Shown one piece after another: positions 18,238 through 27,402 of a stretch of 64,000 nucleotides of DNA. The stretch's first letter is position 1. Each line of letters opens with the position of its first letter. A program made the position numbers and the translations under genes. Under the pieces are notes generated by a model. The model saw only the letters and a list, made by a program, of their open reading frames with translations. It did no database searches and was not told the origin of the DNA. The DNA comes from Rhodospirillaceae bacterium. GTDB taxonomy: Bacteria; Pseudomonadota; Alphaproteobacteria; Azospirillales; Azospirillaceae. The stretch lies in assembly GCA_029267445.1 (NCBI GenBank), contig JAJUIU010000004.1, forward strand, positions 1-64,000. The letters are read 5' to 3'.

Positions 18238-19125
18238 TTACGCCGCCTTGCGGGCGAGCGTCGCTTCGCGGTGGATGATGTAGAGGCCGCTGGCGATGAC
18301 GATGGCGACACCGATCCAGATGGCCTCGTCCGGCACCTCCCCGAAGAAGAGATAGCCGAAGCTGACAGCCCAGATCATGCCGGTGTACTCGAACGGCGCC
18401 AGCAGCGACGGCGGGGCGAGGCGGAAGGCCTGGGTGAGGGAGAGCTGGGCGATCCCGCCGATGATGCCGATGGCGGCCAGCAGGGCGAAGTCGACCGGGC
18501 CGGGCGTGCGCCAGTCCGGGATCATGGCCACGGCCCCGACCAGGGTCAGCGTGACCATGTAGTAGAAGACGATGGCGGCGTTCGTCTCCGTCCGTGACAG
18601 GTGGCGCACGAAGATCATGGTCAGGGCGTAGAACACGGTGCCGGTCAGGCAGACCAGGGCCGCCACGCTGATGACGCCCGCCCCAGGCCGCAGCATCACC
18701 AGCACGCCCGCGAACCCCACCAGCACCGCCGTCCAGCGGCGCCAGCCGACCGCCTCCTTCAACAGCGGCACGGACAGCGCCGTGACGATCAGCGGCGCGG
18801 CGAAGCTGATCGCGTAGACGTCGGCCAGCGGCAGGTTGGCGAAGGAGTAGAAGAAACAGAAGATCGCGACGGTGCCGACGAGCGCGCGCAGCACATGCGA
18901 CAGCAGCCGGTCCGTCCGCAGCGCGCGCACCCCGCCGTCGCGGGCCAGCAGCACCGCGATGGGCAGCAGCGCGAACAGGGCGCGGAAGAAGATGATCTGC
19001 CAAGTGCCATAGGCGGCCGACAGCCATTTGATCAGGCTGTCCATCACACCGAAGCAGAAGATGGCGACGAGGATCCAGCCGATCCCGGCGAGCTGGCCGG
19101 CGCGGTCCGTGGCGGCTGACGTCAT
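18238..19125 (-). CDS. EamA-family (DMT) transporter, copy 1
   Basis: Inner-membrane transporter of 295 residues with about ten hydrophobic helices in two EamA repeats (about 15-145 and 155-290). The start ATG 19125 is preferred because AAGGG lies about six bases upstream. A TTG at 19137 would overlap the preceding gene. It follows a second EamA gene with no gap and shares several stretches with it (SAPLIVTALSVPLLKE against SAPLWITALSVPILKE, and LRPGAG), so the pair arose by tandem duplication. Substrate unknown; metabolite or drug efflux is typical. Confidence 0.87.
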   Translation of the reverse strand: MTSAATDRAGQLAGIGWILVAIFCFGVMDSLIKWLSAAYGTWQIIFFRALFALLPIAVLLARDGGVRALRTDRLLSHVLRALVGTVAIFCFFYSFANLPLADVYAISFAAPLIVTALSVPLLKEAVGWRRWTAVLVGFAGVLVMLRPGAGVISVAALVCLTGTVFYALTMIFVRHLSRTETNAAIVFYYMVTLTLVGAVAMIPDWRTPGPVDFALLAAIGIIGGIAQLSLTQAFRLAPPSLLAPFEYTGMIWAVSFGYLFFGEVPDEAIWIGVAIVIASGLYIIHREATLARKAA

Positions 19126-19133
19126 GGGACCCT

Positions 19134-20042
19134 TCAATGGACGGGGCGGTCGGCGGCGACCTGACGGCCGAGCACCGTCTCACGGTACAGGATGAACAGG
19201 CCGCTGCCGATGACGATGCCACCGCCCGCGATCATCACCGGGTCCGGCACCGTTCCGAAGACGAGATAGCCGAACAGGACGCCCCAGATCAGCTGGGTGT
19301 ACTGGAACGGCGCCACCACCGCCGCCGGGGCGGCGCGGAACGCCGTCAGCAGACAGACCAGGGCGGTCCCGCCGATCAGTCCGCCCACCACGGACATGCC
19401 GAGATGGAGGAGGGTCGGCGTCTGCCAGACCATCGGCAGCATCGGTGCGGTCACCAGGATGGCGGCGAAGGAGGAGAAGGCGGCGAAGCTGACGGAGCTT
19501 TCGGTGCCGCGCATGAACCGGCTGATCAGCATGCCCATGGAATAGAAGAAGGCGCCGCCCAGGGCCGCGAAGGCGGCGGGGTCCATGATCCCGGCACCCG
19601 GCCGCAGGATGATGAGGATGCCGACGAAGCCGATCCCGACGGCCGTCCAGCGGCGCCAGCCCACCTTCTCCTTCAGGATCGGCACCGACAGGGCCGTGAT
19701 CCACAAGGGTGCCGAGAAGGCCAGCGTGTAGACGTCCGCGATCGGCATCCGGCTGAAGGCGAACAGGGTGCAGAAGCCGGACGACACGCCCATCGCCGCT
19801 CGCAGCGCGTGCAGACCCACCCGGCGGGTCCGGAGGTTGTTGACGATGCCGCCCCGCGCCGCCGCGTAGCCCAGGATGGGGATCAGCGAGAAGCAGGCGT
19901 TCAGGAAGATGACCTGCGGGATCGCGTAGCCGGCGGTGAGCAGCTTCACGATCACGTCCAGCACGCTGAACAGGGAGAAGGCGCCGGCGGCCAGCAGGAT
20001 GCCGGTGCCCTTCTTCTCGTCGAGCGCGGGGATGGCGGTCAT
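19134..20042 (-). CDS. EamA-family (DMT) transporter, copy 2
   Basis: A 302-residue, ten-helix EamA permease, upstream twin of the next gene. Shared landmarks are KEKVGWRRWTAV, ILRPGAG and a late GYLVFG / GYLFFG motif near the ninth helix. The ATG at 20042 gives a usual EamA N-terminus. A GTG at 20090 would add 16 proline-rich residues and is less likely, although no clear ribosome-binding site marks either. The two proteins may act separately or as a heterodimer; there is no further clue to the substrate. Confidence 0.85.
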   Translation of the reverse strand: MTAIPALDEKKGTGILLAAGAFSLFSVLDVIVKLLTAGYAIPQVIFLNACFSLIPILGYAAARGGIVNNLRTRRVGLHALRAAMGVSSGFCTLFAFSRMPIADVYTLAFSAPLWITALSVPILKEKVGWRRWTAVGIGFVGILIILRPGAGIMDPAAFAALGGAFFYSMGMLISRFMRGTESSVSFAAFSSFAAILVTAPMLPMVWQTPTLLHLGMSVVGGLIGGTALVCLLTAFRAAPAAVVAPFQYTQLIWGVLFGYLVFGTVPDPVMIAGGGIVIGSGLFILYRETVLGRQVAADRPVH

Positions 20043-20130
20043 GGGGAGGGGCGGGCGCGGATTTCGGCTGGAAGGCGTGGGAGGATACACAACGCGGCGA
20101 TGGCATCCCGCATGGAAAATGGTCCGCCGG

Positions 20131-21462
20131 TCAGCGGCCGCGCGCGATCCGTCCGGTTACGGTCGGGCGCGGCGCGGGCGTGGCGTCGTCAAGGGTGAAG
20201 CAGCCGCGCACCAGGGCCGCCACCTCCTCCGCCCGGTCGGGATCGGCGGCGTGCAGCAGGCAGAGCGGTGCCGCCCCCGGCCCGACGCGGGTGCCGATCC
20301 CGGCCACGGCGCCGAGCCCGACCCGGTGGTCCACCGGATCGGCGGGATTGGTCCGCCCGCCGCCCAGCGCCACCACGGCGAGGCCCAGGCCGCGCACATC
20401 CTGGGCGGCCACGTATCCCGCTTCGGTGGACCGCACCTCCCGGATCACAGGGGCCTTGGGCAGATGCGCCTCCGCCCGGTCCAGGAAATCCGCCGGGCCG
20501 CCCAGTGCCGCCACCATCCGGGCGAAACGCTCCGCCGCAGCACCGCTGTCCAGTGCCGCCTGCGCCTTCGCCCGCGCCTCGGGCAGCGTGGCGGCGAGGC
20601 CGCCCAGCACCAGCATCTCGGCCGCCAGTTCGCGCGTCACCTCCCACAGCCGGGGATCGCTCCCCTGCCCGCGCAGCATCGCCACGCACTCCATCACCTC
20701 CAGCCCGTTGCCGGCCGTGGCACCCAGCACCTCGTCCATGTCGGTCAGCAGCGCCACGGTGGGAAGCCCCGCCCCCTCCGCCACCTCGACCAGGGTGCGG
20801 GCGAGCGCCGTCGCGCGTTCGACCTCCGGCATGAAGGCGCCGCTGCCGAACTTCACGTCCATGACGAGGCCCTGCAGGCCCGCCGCCAGCTTCTTGGACA
20901 GGATGGAGGCGCAGATCAGGTCCAGCGACTCCACCGTCCCCGTCGTGTCGCGGATGGCGTAGAGGCGGCGGTCGGCGGGGGCGATGTCGGCGGTGGCGCC
21001 GATGATGGCGCAGCCCGCGTCGCGCACCGTCCGCCGGACCGCCGCGAGGTCGGGCTGGGAAACGTAGCCGGGGATGCTGTCCATCTTGTCCAGCGTGCCG
21101 CCGGTATGCCCGAGCCCACGGCCGGAGACCATGGGCACGAACCCGCCGCAGGCCGCCACCACGGGTGCGAGGACGAGGCTGACCTTGTCGCCGACTCCGC
21201 CGGTGGAATGCTTGTCCAGCACCGGGCCGGGCAGCCCCGCACCCGACCAGTCGAGGACCGTGCCGGACCGCGTCATCGCCAGCGTCAGCGCCACCCGTTC
21301 CGGGCCCGACAGGCCCTTCAGCAGGACGGCCATGGCGAAGGCGGCGGCTTGGCCTTCCGTCACCGTGCCGTCGGCGATGCCGCGCACGAACGCGCCGATC
21401 TGATCGTCGGTGAGGGTCCGTCCGTCGCGCTTGGCGCGGATGATCTCCTGCGGCAGGAACAT
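20131..21462 (-). CDS. deoA: Thymidine phosphorylase
   Basis: A 443-residue pyrimidine-nucleoside phosphorylase that splits thymidine into thymine and 2-deoxyribose-1-phosphate. The family signature is clear: DKHSTGGVGDKVSL at about 84-97 binds phosphate, and SGRGLGHTGGTLDK follows. Length and domain order (small helical domain, alpha/beta domain, C-terminal domain) match E. coli DeoA. The product can feed DeoC (6768-7559) after a phosphopentomutase step; that mutase is not in the window. Confidence 0.95.
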   Translation of the reverse strand: MFLPQEIIRAKRDGRTLTDDQIGAFVRGIADGTVTEGQAAAFAMAVLLKGLSGPERVALTLAMTRSGTVLDWSGAGLPGPVLDKHSTGGVGDKVSLVLAPVVAACGGFVPMVSGRGLGHTGGTLDKMDSIPGYVSQPDLAAVRRTVRDAGCAIIGATADIAPADRRLYAIRDTTGTVESLDLICASILSKKLAAGLQGLVMDVKFGSGAFMPEVERATALARTLVEVAEGAGLPTVALLTDMDEVLGATAGNGLEVMECVAMLRGQGSDPRLWEVTRELAAEMLVLGGLAATLPEARAKAQAALDSGAAAERFARMVAALGGPADFLDRAEAHLPKAPVIREVRSTEAGYVAAQDVRGLGLAVVALGGGRTNPADPVDHRVGLGAVAGIGTRVGPGAAPLCLLHAADPDRAEEVAALVRGCFTLDDATPAPRPTVTGRIARGR

Positions 21463-21531
21463 GGGGGTCGCTGTCCGTCGTCGTCCGGAATGCGCGCTAC
21501 CCTGACCGGTCGGGCCGGCCGGGGCAAGGCC

Positions 21532-22563
21532 TCACGGGCGGCGGGAGTCGGGGCACTCCATCAGAGCGCCCTTGCCGCCGCGCAGCCCGACGGTGCCGGG
21601 ATGGGGCGGCGCCACCAGCCTGTCCCCGTTCAGCGGCCCGGCGGAGAAGGCGAGCCCGGCCTCCCCCTTCGCCAGGGTGGCGCGGTTGGCGCTGTCCGCC
21701 ATGGCCCGGGCAAGGGCGGCGGCCTGCGGATCCTGCATCGCCGGTCCCGCGATCCACAGCACCGGCTGCAGCAGGGTCTGCACCGGCGAGGCGGTGCCGT
21801 AAGTCTCCGCCGGGATGCTGCCGGCCCGTTCGAACGGGGCCGCGTCGCGCAGCCGGTCGGCCGCCGCTCCCGTCACCGGCAGCAGCGCCGCCGTCCCCGA
21901 TTCCACAAGCTGGATGACCTGAGGGTCGGGCCAGGCGGCGATGCGGAAGACGACGTCGACCTTGTCCTCCGCCAGGGCGGCCAGGGCGGCGTCGCCCGCC
22001 AGCTCCACCAACCGCACGTCGCGCCGCTTGAGGCCGTAGGCCGTCAGCGTCCGGTCGGCGAGACGGCGGTCCTCCGTCCCGTTGACGCCGACGGCGACGC
22101 GCCTTCCCTTCATGTCCTCCGGTCCCGCGAGCGCCAGATCGGCGCGGACGAGGATGTGCAGCGCCTCGTCATAGAGTTCGCCCAGCACCAGGATGTCGCG
22201 CACGGGAACGCCGGGCAGCGGGCAGCGCGCGCCATAGACGGCGTTCGCGGGGGCGAGCCCCGTCTCCACCCCGCCGCCGGCCACCGCGTCCACGATGGCG
22301 TCCGGGGTGGGCAGGCTCTGCGCCAGGGCGATCACGCCGGGCACGCCGCAGGCCTCCCCGTTCTGGCAAGGGGGCAGGCCCGGCGGCCGCGACACCATGG
22401 CGGCGAGCGCGGACGCGCCCGCGAAGCCGGCGGTGTTGGCCGGGCCGGCCGCGATGCGCAGATAGCGCACCTCCGCCGCCGGGATCGTCGGCACCGCCCA
22501 GACGAGCAGCGCCGCGGCGGCGAGCGTCGTCAGCGGGATCAGGCGCCAGAGATACGATGTCAT
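21532..22563 (-). CDS. TAXI-family TRAP transporter solute receptor
   Basis: A 343-residue TAXI (TRAP-associated extracytoplasmic immunogenic) protein. Residues 5-28 form an uncleaved signal anchor or signal peptide. Next comes a periplasmic-binding fold starting YLRIAAGPANTAGF, the family's characteristic first strand and glycine-rich turn. LAGPEDMKGRRVAVGVNGTE is the usual hinge region. No TRAP membrane subunit is adjacent, so either the partner permease is elsewhere or the protein has a sensory role, as for orphan TAXI proteins. Ligand unknown. Confidence 0.8.
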   Translation of the reverse strand: MTSYLWRLIPLTTLAAAALLVWAVPTIPAAEVRYLRIAAGPANTAGFAGASALAAMVSRPPGLPPCQNGEACGVPGVIALAQSLPTPDAIVDAVAGGGVETGLAPANAVYGARCPLPGVPVRDILVLGELYDEALHILVRADLALAGPEDMKGRRVAVGVNGTEDRRLADRTLTAYGLKRRDVRLVELAGDAALAALAEDKVDVVFRIAAWPDPQVIQLVESGTAALLPVTGAAADRLRDAAPFERAGSIPAETYGTASPVQTLLQPVLWIAGPAMQDPQAAALARAMADSANRATLAKGEAGLAFSAGPLNGDRLVAPPHPGTVGLRGGKGALMECPDSRRP

Positions 22564-22755
22564 GGGTGTGGCCGCTTGCGCGCGGGTTTCGACAAGATCG
22601 CGGGTTACAACGGATGCAAGTCAACAATATGTGGTCGGCACTGCCAGACTTCATGCCGAATTCACACGCCTGTTGCAGATCCGTCGCACCCCGGTCCCGT
22701 AGCCATCATGGCACGGCCGTCCTTAGCGCCTGGTAAAGGCTTAGGCCTTGAGGGT

Positions 22756-23109
22756 TCAGCCGCGCTTGCCGCAGGCGGCCTTGTCCTCCCCCTCCGCCGC
22801 GCAGGCCATGCCGTTGGAGAACCGGAAGGAGCCGTCGCCCTGGCGGCGCACGGACAGGCCGGTCGAGAACTGGACCCAGCCGGCGCTTCCCCAGTGGGTG
22901 GTGACACCGTTGGAGAAGGCGAGCCGGCCGTCCATCAGCCGCACGACCTTGACGCCATTGTCGAATTCGATGTTGCCGTCGGCGTCGCGCGTCGCCGCGA
23001 GCCCGTTGGTGCAGACCACATCGCCCTTCACCGCGTCACGGTTGCAGGTGAAGGGCTCCATGCTCCCGGCCAGCACCAGGGCGTACACCGCGACCTCGAG
23101 CGCGTTCAC
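22756..23109 (-). CDS. Small protein built of four 16-residue repeats
   Basis: A 117-residue protein from GTG 23109, with GGGAG seven bases upstream. Residues about 34-97 are four exact-length 16-residue repeats of the form [T/D/S][N/T]G[L/V]-x7-G-x3-F, for example DNGVKVVRLMDGRLAF and STGLSVRRQGDGSFRF. A fifth partial unit, SNGMAC, follows. Four cysteines flank the repeats (CNR, VVCTNG, MACAA, AACGK), so disulfides are possible. The N-terminus VAVYALVLAGS is short and hydrophobic but not a convincing signal peptide. The pattern suggests stacked beta-hairpins, as in MORN- or WG-type repeats. Function unknown. Confidence 0.65.
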   Translation of the reverse strand: MNALEVAVYALVLAGSMEPFTCNRDAVKGDVVCTNGLAATRDADGNIEFDNGVKVVRLMDGRLAFSNGVTTHWGSAGWVQFSTGLSVRRQGDGSFRFSNGMACAAEGEDKAACGKRG

Positions 23110-23227
23110 GGGCGATCTCCCATCGTGGGGCGGGCCATCCGCCCCGTCCGCTGGGAATCATATCGCGGGGAAATGTCCTTCGTTCAATACCCGCGCGCGG
23201 AAGCGGGGTTTGCCCCCGGGGACCGTC

Positions 23228-23518
23228 TCAGGCGCGCGCGGTCCGCCCGACCCGGCCGTCGGACTTGGCGAAGAAGGGCTTGCTGCCATAGGCCTCCTCG
23301 ACCGACTGGCCGGGCTGACGCAGGGGCGCGAAGGCGATGGCCATCAGACCGGCGGCGTACATCAGCGCCATGGCCTTGCAGGCGATGGCGAGGTGCGTCG
23401 GCAAGGTGCCGACCCACGGCATCGCCATGGCGGCGGCGGCGAAGATCAGCGAGAGGACCATGGGACCCTTGTGCAGGGGGGCCTTGCCGGCGGTGTCCGC
23501 CGCGGTCGTCCTGGTCAT
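23228..23518 (-). CDS. Small two-helix membrane protein
   Basis: A 96-residue protein from ATG 23518, chosen because AAGGAG lies about seven bases upstream. Two hydrophobic segments, about 22-44 and 48-70, suggest an integral membrane protein with a soluble Arg/Lys-rich tail (KPFFAKSDGRVGRTARA). Function not recognised. It stands alone between the repeat protein and the methyltransferase, all leftward but with gaps above 100 bp, so an operon is not obvious. Confidence 0.6.
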   Translation of the reverse strand: MTRTTAADTAGKAPLHKGPMVLSLIFAAAAMAMPWVGTLPTHLAIACKAMALMYAAGLMAIAFAPLRQPGQSVEEAYGSKPFFAKSDGRVGRTARA

Positions 23519-23674
23519 GGCGATCTCCTTAGCTTCCGGGCCGCTTCCGGGCCATGGCGTCGTTCCGATAACGCCAATGTGGGGCCCGTCATCCGCCACG
23601 CAAGGCTGCGCCCGCCTATTCCCATTCAGCTGGAAGGGGATTGGCGGCTGGCCCGGCGGCCCGGTCGCGGAGGG

Positions 23675-24439
23675 TCAGACGCGCACGACCATGAACAGGC
23701 GCCGGAAGGGGAACAGGGTGCGGCCGTTCGACTCCGCCGGATAGGCCCGCTTCAGCAGCGCCCCGTACTCGGCGAGGAAGCCCGCCCGTTCCCCTTCCGT
23801 CAACGCCTCCAGCACCGGCAGCAGGCCGGTGCCCTTGATCCATTCCAGCACCGGATTCTCCCCCTGCAGGGCGTGCATGTACTCGGTCTCCCAGACCTCG
23901 ACGTTGGAGGCCAGGGGCGCCAGGGTCCGCCAGTACCACTGGGGCGGATGCACCGGGTCCGACCGCAGCACGCCCGCCAGCTTGCCCGCCCACTGCCCGT
24001 TGATCGCCATCTCGCCCATGATGCGGTGGGACGGCGCCCCGTAATTGCGCGGCATCTGCACGGCGAGCACCCCGCCCGGCTTCAGCATGCCGACGAGGCG
24101 GGGGAACAGCTCCTCATGGCCGGGCAGCCATTGCAGGGCGGCGTTGCTGAAGACGAGATCAAGCGGGCGCGGCGGCGTCCAGGTGGCGATGTCGCCCAGC
24201 TCCCAGGCCACGCGGGTCTGCTCCTGCGCCGCCTTGGCCAGCATGGGTTCGGAATTGTCCAGCCCGATGACGGTGGCCGACGGCCAGCGGTCCGCCAGCA
24301 TCCGGGTCAGCCGGCCGGTGCCGCAGCCCAGGTCCGCGATGGTGTCGGGATGCAGGGTGGGCAGGGCGGCGATCAGATCGTGGCCCGGCCGCATGCGGGC
24401 GGCCTGGAACAATTCGTATTGCTGCGGATCCCAAGCCAT
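23675..24439 (-). CDS. tam: Trans-aconitate 2-methyltransferase-like SAM enzyme
   Basis: A class I SAM-dependent methyltransferase of 254 residues. Motif I is IADLGCGTGRLT at about 34-45 and the acidic end of strand 2 is VIGLDNS. Length, the start MAWDPQQYELF and the QMPRNYGAPSH segment match trans-aconitate methyltransferase Tam. That enzyme neutralises trans-aconitate, an inhibitor of aconitase, by methylating it. The assignment to Tam rather than another small-molecule methyltransferase rests on overall resemblance. Confidence 0.82.
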   Translation of the reverse strand: MAWDPQQYELFQAARMRPGHDLIAALPTLHPDTIADLGCGTGRLTRMLADRWPSATVIGLDNSEPMLAKAAQEQTRVAWELGDIATWTPPRPLDLVFSNAALQWLPGHEELFPRLVGMLKPGGVLAVQMPRNYGAPSHRIMGEMAINGQWAGKLAGVLRSDPVHPPQWYWRTLAPLASNVEVWETEYMHALQGENPVLEWIKGTGLLPVLEALTEGERAGFLAEYGALLKRAYPAESNGRTLFPFRRLFMVVRV

Positions 24440-24523
24440 GCCGTTTCCTCCGAACTTTCTAATATTATGGGTTCGAGGGTATCGCCCGAATGTTACAGCC
24501 GTTCAACGGCCTTGGGGCGCCAT

Positions 24524-25921
24524 TCATCCCGCGGTGGGCAGCGTCATGGCGAAGGTCGTGCCCCGCCCGCTCGTTTCCGCCAGCCGAAGCTCGCCGCCAT
24601 GGGCGCGGGCGACCTCGCGCGCGATGGACAGGCCGAGGCCCATCCCGTTCGGCTTGGTCGAGCCGGCGAAGGGCTGGAACAGGTGCGCCTGCGCCTTCTC
24701 CGGCAGGCCGGGACCGTCATCCACCACCAGCAGCCGCAGCATGCCGCCCATCGGCTCGGCCGCGACGGAAACCCTGGTCGCCCCGGCCTCGACCGCGTTG
24801 CGCAGCAAGTTGCTGATGCCCCGGAACAGCAGTTCCCGCTCCGCCGGGATGGTGAGGCCGGCCGGCACCTCGTTGCGCAGGGCCGGGCCGCCCCCGTTCG
24901 CCTGGGACGACCGCTCCGCCGCCAGCGCCTCCATCACCTCGGCCACCAGGGCGCGCGGATCGACCGGCGCCAGCGCGGCGGGCGCCACACCGTCGCGGGT
25001 GTAGTCCAGCGTCTGCGAGACCAGCAGTGCCGCCCGTTCCAGGGAGGCCAGGATGCGCGGCCCGTTCCGCCGCACCTCCGGGTCGCGGCTGTCCAGCAGC
25101 CGCTCCGACAGCAGGGTGGCGGAGGCGAGCACGCCCCGGATGTCATGGTTGATCTTGGCCACGGCCGTGCCCAGCGCGGCCAGCCGCTCACGCTGGCGGA
25201 AGGCTTGGCGGACCGCCGCCTGCAGGGCGATCAGCTCGCGCTGGGCGATGCCCACCTCGTCGGACCGGTCGGTGGCGAGCTGTGCCGCCGGTTCGGCGCT
25301 CTCCGGATCGCGCTTGAAGGCCATCATGGCCTCCACCAGCCGGCGCATCGGCCGCACCGTCATGTAGACCAGCGTCACATAGACGAGCCCGGCCGTGATG
25401 CCCGAGATGATCAGCGACAGCACGAGGATGCGCCCGGAGAAGGCCCACAGACCTTCGCGCAGCGGCCGGTCGTTCAGCGTCACCGTCACCAGCACGTCCG
25501 GGTTCTTGGGCGAGCGGCCGGTGACCGCGATGACCATCGGCTCCTGCTGCGCCAGCACGCCCAGCGCGTCGGCGATCAGGGTGAAGGGTCCCGCCGTGCG
25601 CAGGTCGAAGCGGGCCTGTGGCTCAGGGGGCATGTCGGCCGCCAGCATCAGCATGCGGCCCGCCGGCTTGGTTACGTCGATCGACAGCGCGCCGACATGG
25701 GCCAGCAGTTCGGCCTCCAGCTCGTCCGTCACCATCTGGTCGGGTGCGGCCTCCACCGCAAGGGCCGCCAGATGCCCGGACGCCAGCTTCTCGGCCAGCC
25801 AGTCTGCCCGGTAGCGGGCCGCCGACGGCAGATAGATCAGCACCTCCGCGATCATGACGAAGACGACCGTCAACAGCAGGAGGCGGGCCGACAGGCTGCG
25901 GGCGAAGGAGGGAAGCTGCAT
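24524..25921 (-). CDS. Membrane sensor histidine kinase
   Basis: A 465-residue kinase. Transmembrane helix 1 is at about 12-32, an extracytoplasmic sensor domain at about 33-160 and helix 2 at about 162-187. A HAMP-like linker (RPMRRLVEAMMAFKRD) follows, then the phosphoacceptor His259 in INHDIRG. The ATPase domain has LLRNAVEAG (N box), DDGPGLP (G1) and GMGLGLSIA (G2). The H-box reads NHDIRG rather than SHELRT, as in a subset of kinases. No response regulator is adjacent; the partner and signal are unknown. Confidence 0.88.
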   Translation of the reverse strand: MQLPSFARSLSARLLLLTVVFVMIAEVLIYLPSAARYRADWLAEKLASGHLAALAVEAAPDQMVTDELEAELLAHVGALSIDVTKPAGRMLMLAADMPPEPQARFDLRTAGPFTLIADALGVLAQQEPMVIAVTGRSPKNPDVLVTVTLNDRPLREGLWAFSGRILVLSLIISGITAGLVYVTLVYMTVRPMRRLVEAMMAFKRDPESAEPAAQLATDRSDEVGIAQRELIALQAAVRQAFRQRERLAALGTAVAKINHDIRGVLASATLLSERLLDSRDPEVRRNGPRILASLERAALLVSQTLDYTRDGVAPAALAPVDPRALVAEVMEALAAERSSQANGGGPALRNEVPAGLTIPAERELLFRGISNLLRNAVEAGATRVSVAAEPMGGMLRLLVVDDGPGLPEKAQAHLFQPFAGSTKPNGMGLGLSIAREVARAHGGELRLAETSGRGTTFAMTLPTAG

Positions 25922-25971
25922 CGGGGCGGTGCCGGCGGTTGTCCGCCCTCTTGTTTATCGCAGCTTCGATA

Positions 25972-27402
25972 TCAGCGGAATCGGGCCAGCAGGTCCACGA
26001 ACTTCCGCGTCCGGTCGCTGAACAGGCTGGGGGTGTAGAAGGCGCCCGCCGCCCGCTTGTTCACCTCGCCCAGCGTGGGGTAGGGCGCGATCATGTTGGT
26101 GAAGGCCTTGATCTTCAGCCCGTTGCTGATGGCCAGCGCCCAGGGCTGGATCAGCTCGCCCGCGTGCGGGCCGACGATGCTGGCCCCCAGGATCGCACCC
26201 TTCCTGCGCAGCACCACCTTGGCGAAGCCGTGGATGTCGCGTTCGGCCTGGGCGCGGTCGTTCTCGTGCAGGTGCCAGCGGACGACGGTCACGTCCCCGT
26301 ACTTCTCCCGCGCCTGCGCCTCGGTCAGCCCGACATGGGCGAGTTCCGGATCGGTGTAGGTGACCCAGGGCAGTGCCGTGTAGTCCACCTTCGCGGGCGA
26401 CACCCAGAACAGGATGTTGCGGATCACGATTCCCGCGTGGTAGCCCGCGATATGGGTGAACTGCGGTCCACCGGCGATGTCACCCACCGCGTAGACGCGC
26501 GGGTTGGACGTGCGCAGCCGGTCGTCCACCTTGACGCCCTTGCCGTCGAAGGCGACGCCCGCCGCCTCCAGGTTCAGCCCCTCCACATTGGGGCGGCGGC
26601 CGGCGGCGACCAGCAGGTCCGTCCCCTCAACCCGCCGCTCCCCGCCGGCGTCGCGCAGCACCACGGCCACACCGTTGCCGGACGGTTCCACCCGCGCGAT
26701 GTCCGCACCCTCGACGATCTCCACACCCTCGCCCAGCAGCGCGTTCCGCACCACGGCGACCAGTTCCGGATCGTCCTTTGGCATGATGGTGCCGCGCTCC
26801 AGCACGGTCACCTTGGCCCCGAGGCGGCGATGCGCCTGCGCCATTTCCAGCCCGATCGGGCCGCCGCCGATGACCACCAGATGACCGGGTGCAGATTTGC
26901 GTTCGAACACGCTCTCGTTGGTGAGATACGGCACGGCGTCCAGGCCGGGGATCGGCGGTGCCGCCGCGCGGGAGCCGGTGGCGATGACGAACCAGCGCGC
27001 CGTGATCCGGTGGCCCTTGTCCGTCATAACCGTCCCGCCATCGACGAAGCGGGCCGCCGCCTGGATGACGTGGACGCCCAGCCCCTCGAACCGCTCCACG
27101 GAATCGACGGGGGCGATGGCGGCGATCACGCCGTGCACATGGTCGTGCACCTTGGCGAAATCGATCTCCGGCTCGTGCCCGTTCACGCCGAAGCGGCCGG
27201 CCGTGCGGATGGTCTGCGCCGCCTTGGCCGCCGCCAGCAGGGACTTCGACGGCACGCAGCCCGTGTTCAGGCAGTCCCCGCCCATCAGGTGCTTCTCGAT
27301 CAGCACCACCTTGCGGCCGAGCTGGGCGGCACCCGCCGCGACGCTGAGCCCGCCGGACCCGGCGCCGATGATGCAGATGTCGCAGGCGATCGCCTCAGCC
27401 AT
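25972..27402 (-). CDS. FAD-dependent pyridine nucleotide-disulfide oxidoreductase
   Basis: A 476-residue flavoprotein of the dihydrolipoamide dehydrogenase / mercuric reductase family. The FAD-binding GAGSGG is at 13-18, the redox-active disulfide Cys44/Cys49 is in GGDCLNTGCVPSK, and NAD(P)-binding VIGGGPIGLEMA lies mid-protein. At the C-terminus the usual HAHPTLSE is IAPYPTLGEV, so the catalytic His is replaced by Tyr. That suggests an altered substrate rather than lipoamide. The start overlaps the stop of the TVP38 gene by 8 bases; this pairing recurs in many bacteria. Confidence 0.88.
   Translation of the reverse strand: MAEAIACDICIIGAGSGGLSVAAGAAQLGRKVVLIEKHLMGGDCLNTGCVPSKSLLAAAKAAQTIRTAGRFGVNGHEPEIDFAKVHDHVHGVIAAIAPVDSVERFEGLGVHVIQAAARFVDGGTVMTDKGHRITARWFVIATGSRAAAPPIPGLDAVPYLTNESVFERKSAPGHLVVIGGGPIGLEMAQAHRRLGAKVTVLERGTIMPKDDPELVAVVRNALLGEGVEIVEGADIARVEPSGNGVAVVLRDAGGERRVEGTDLLVAAGRRPNVEGLNLEAAGVAFDGKGVKVDDRLRTSNPRVYAVGDIAGGPQFTHIAGYHAGIVIRNILFWVSPAKVDYTALPWVTYTDPELAHVGLTEAQAREKYGDVTVVRWHLHENDRAQAERDIHGFAKVVLRRKGAILGASIVGPHAGELIQPWALAISNGLKIKAFTNMIAPYPTLGEVNKRAAGAFYTPSLFSDRTRKFVDLLARFR

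Noticed and set aside
22564-22755. Possible small RNA or riboswitch in the 192-bp gap downstream of the TAXI gene start
   Set aside because: No conserved riboswitch core or stable long stem stands out, and no promoter and terminator pair frames a transcript.
22748-26038. A 1096-codon rightward frame across the repeat protein, tam and kinase genes
   Set aside because: It runs antisense through several convincing genes and has low-complexity composition.
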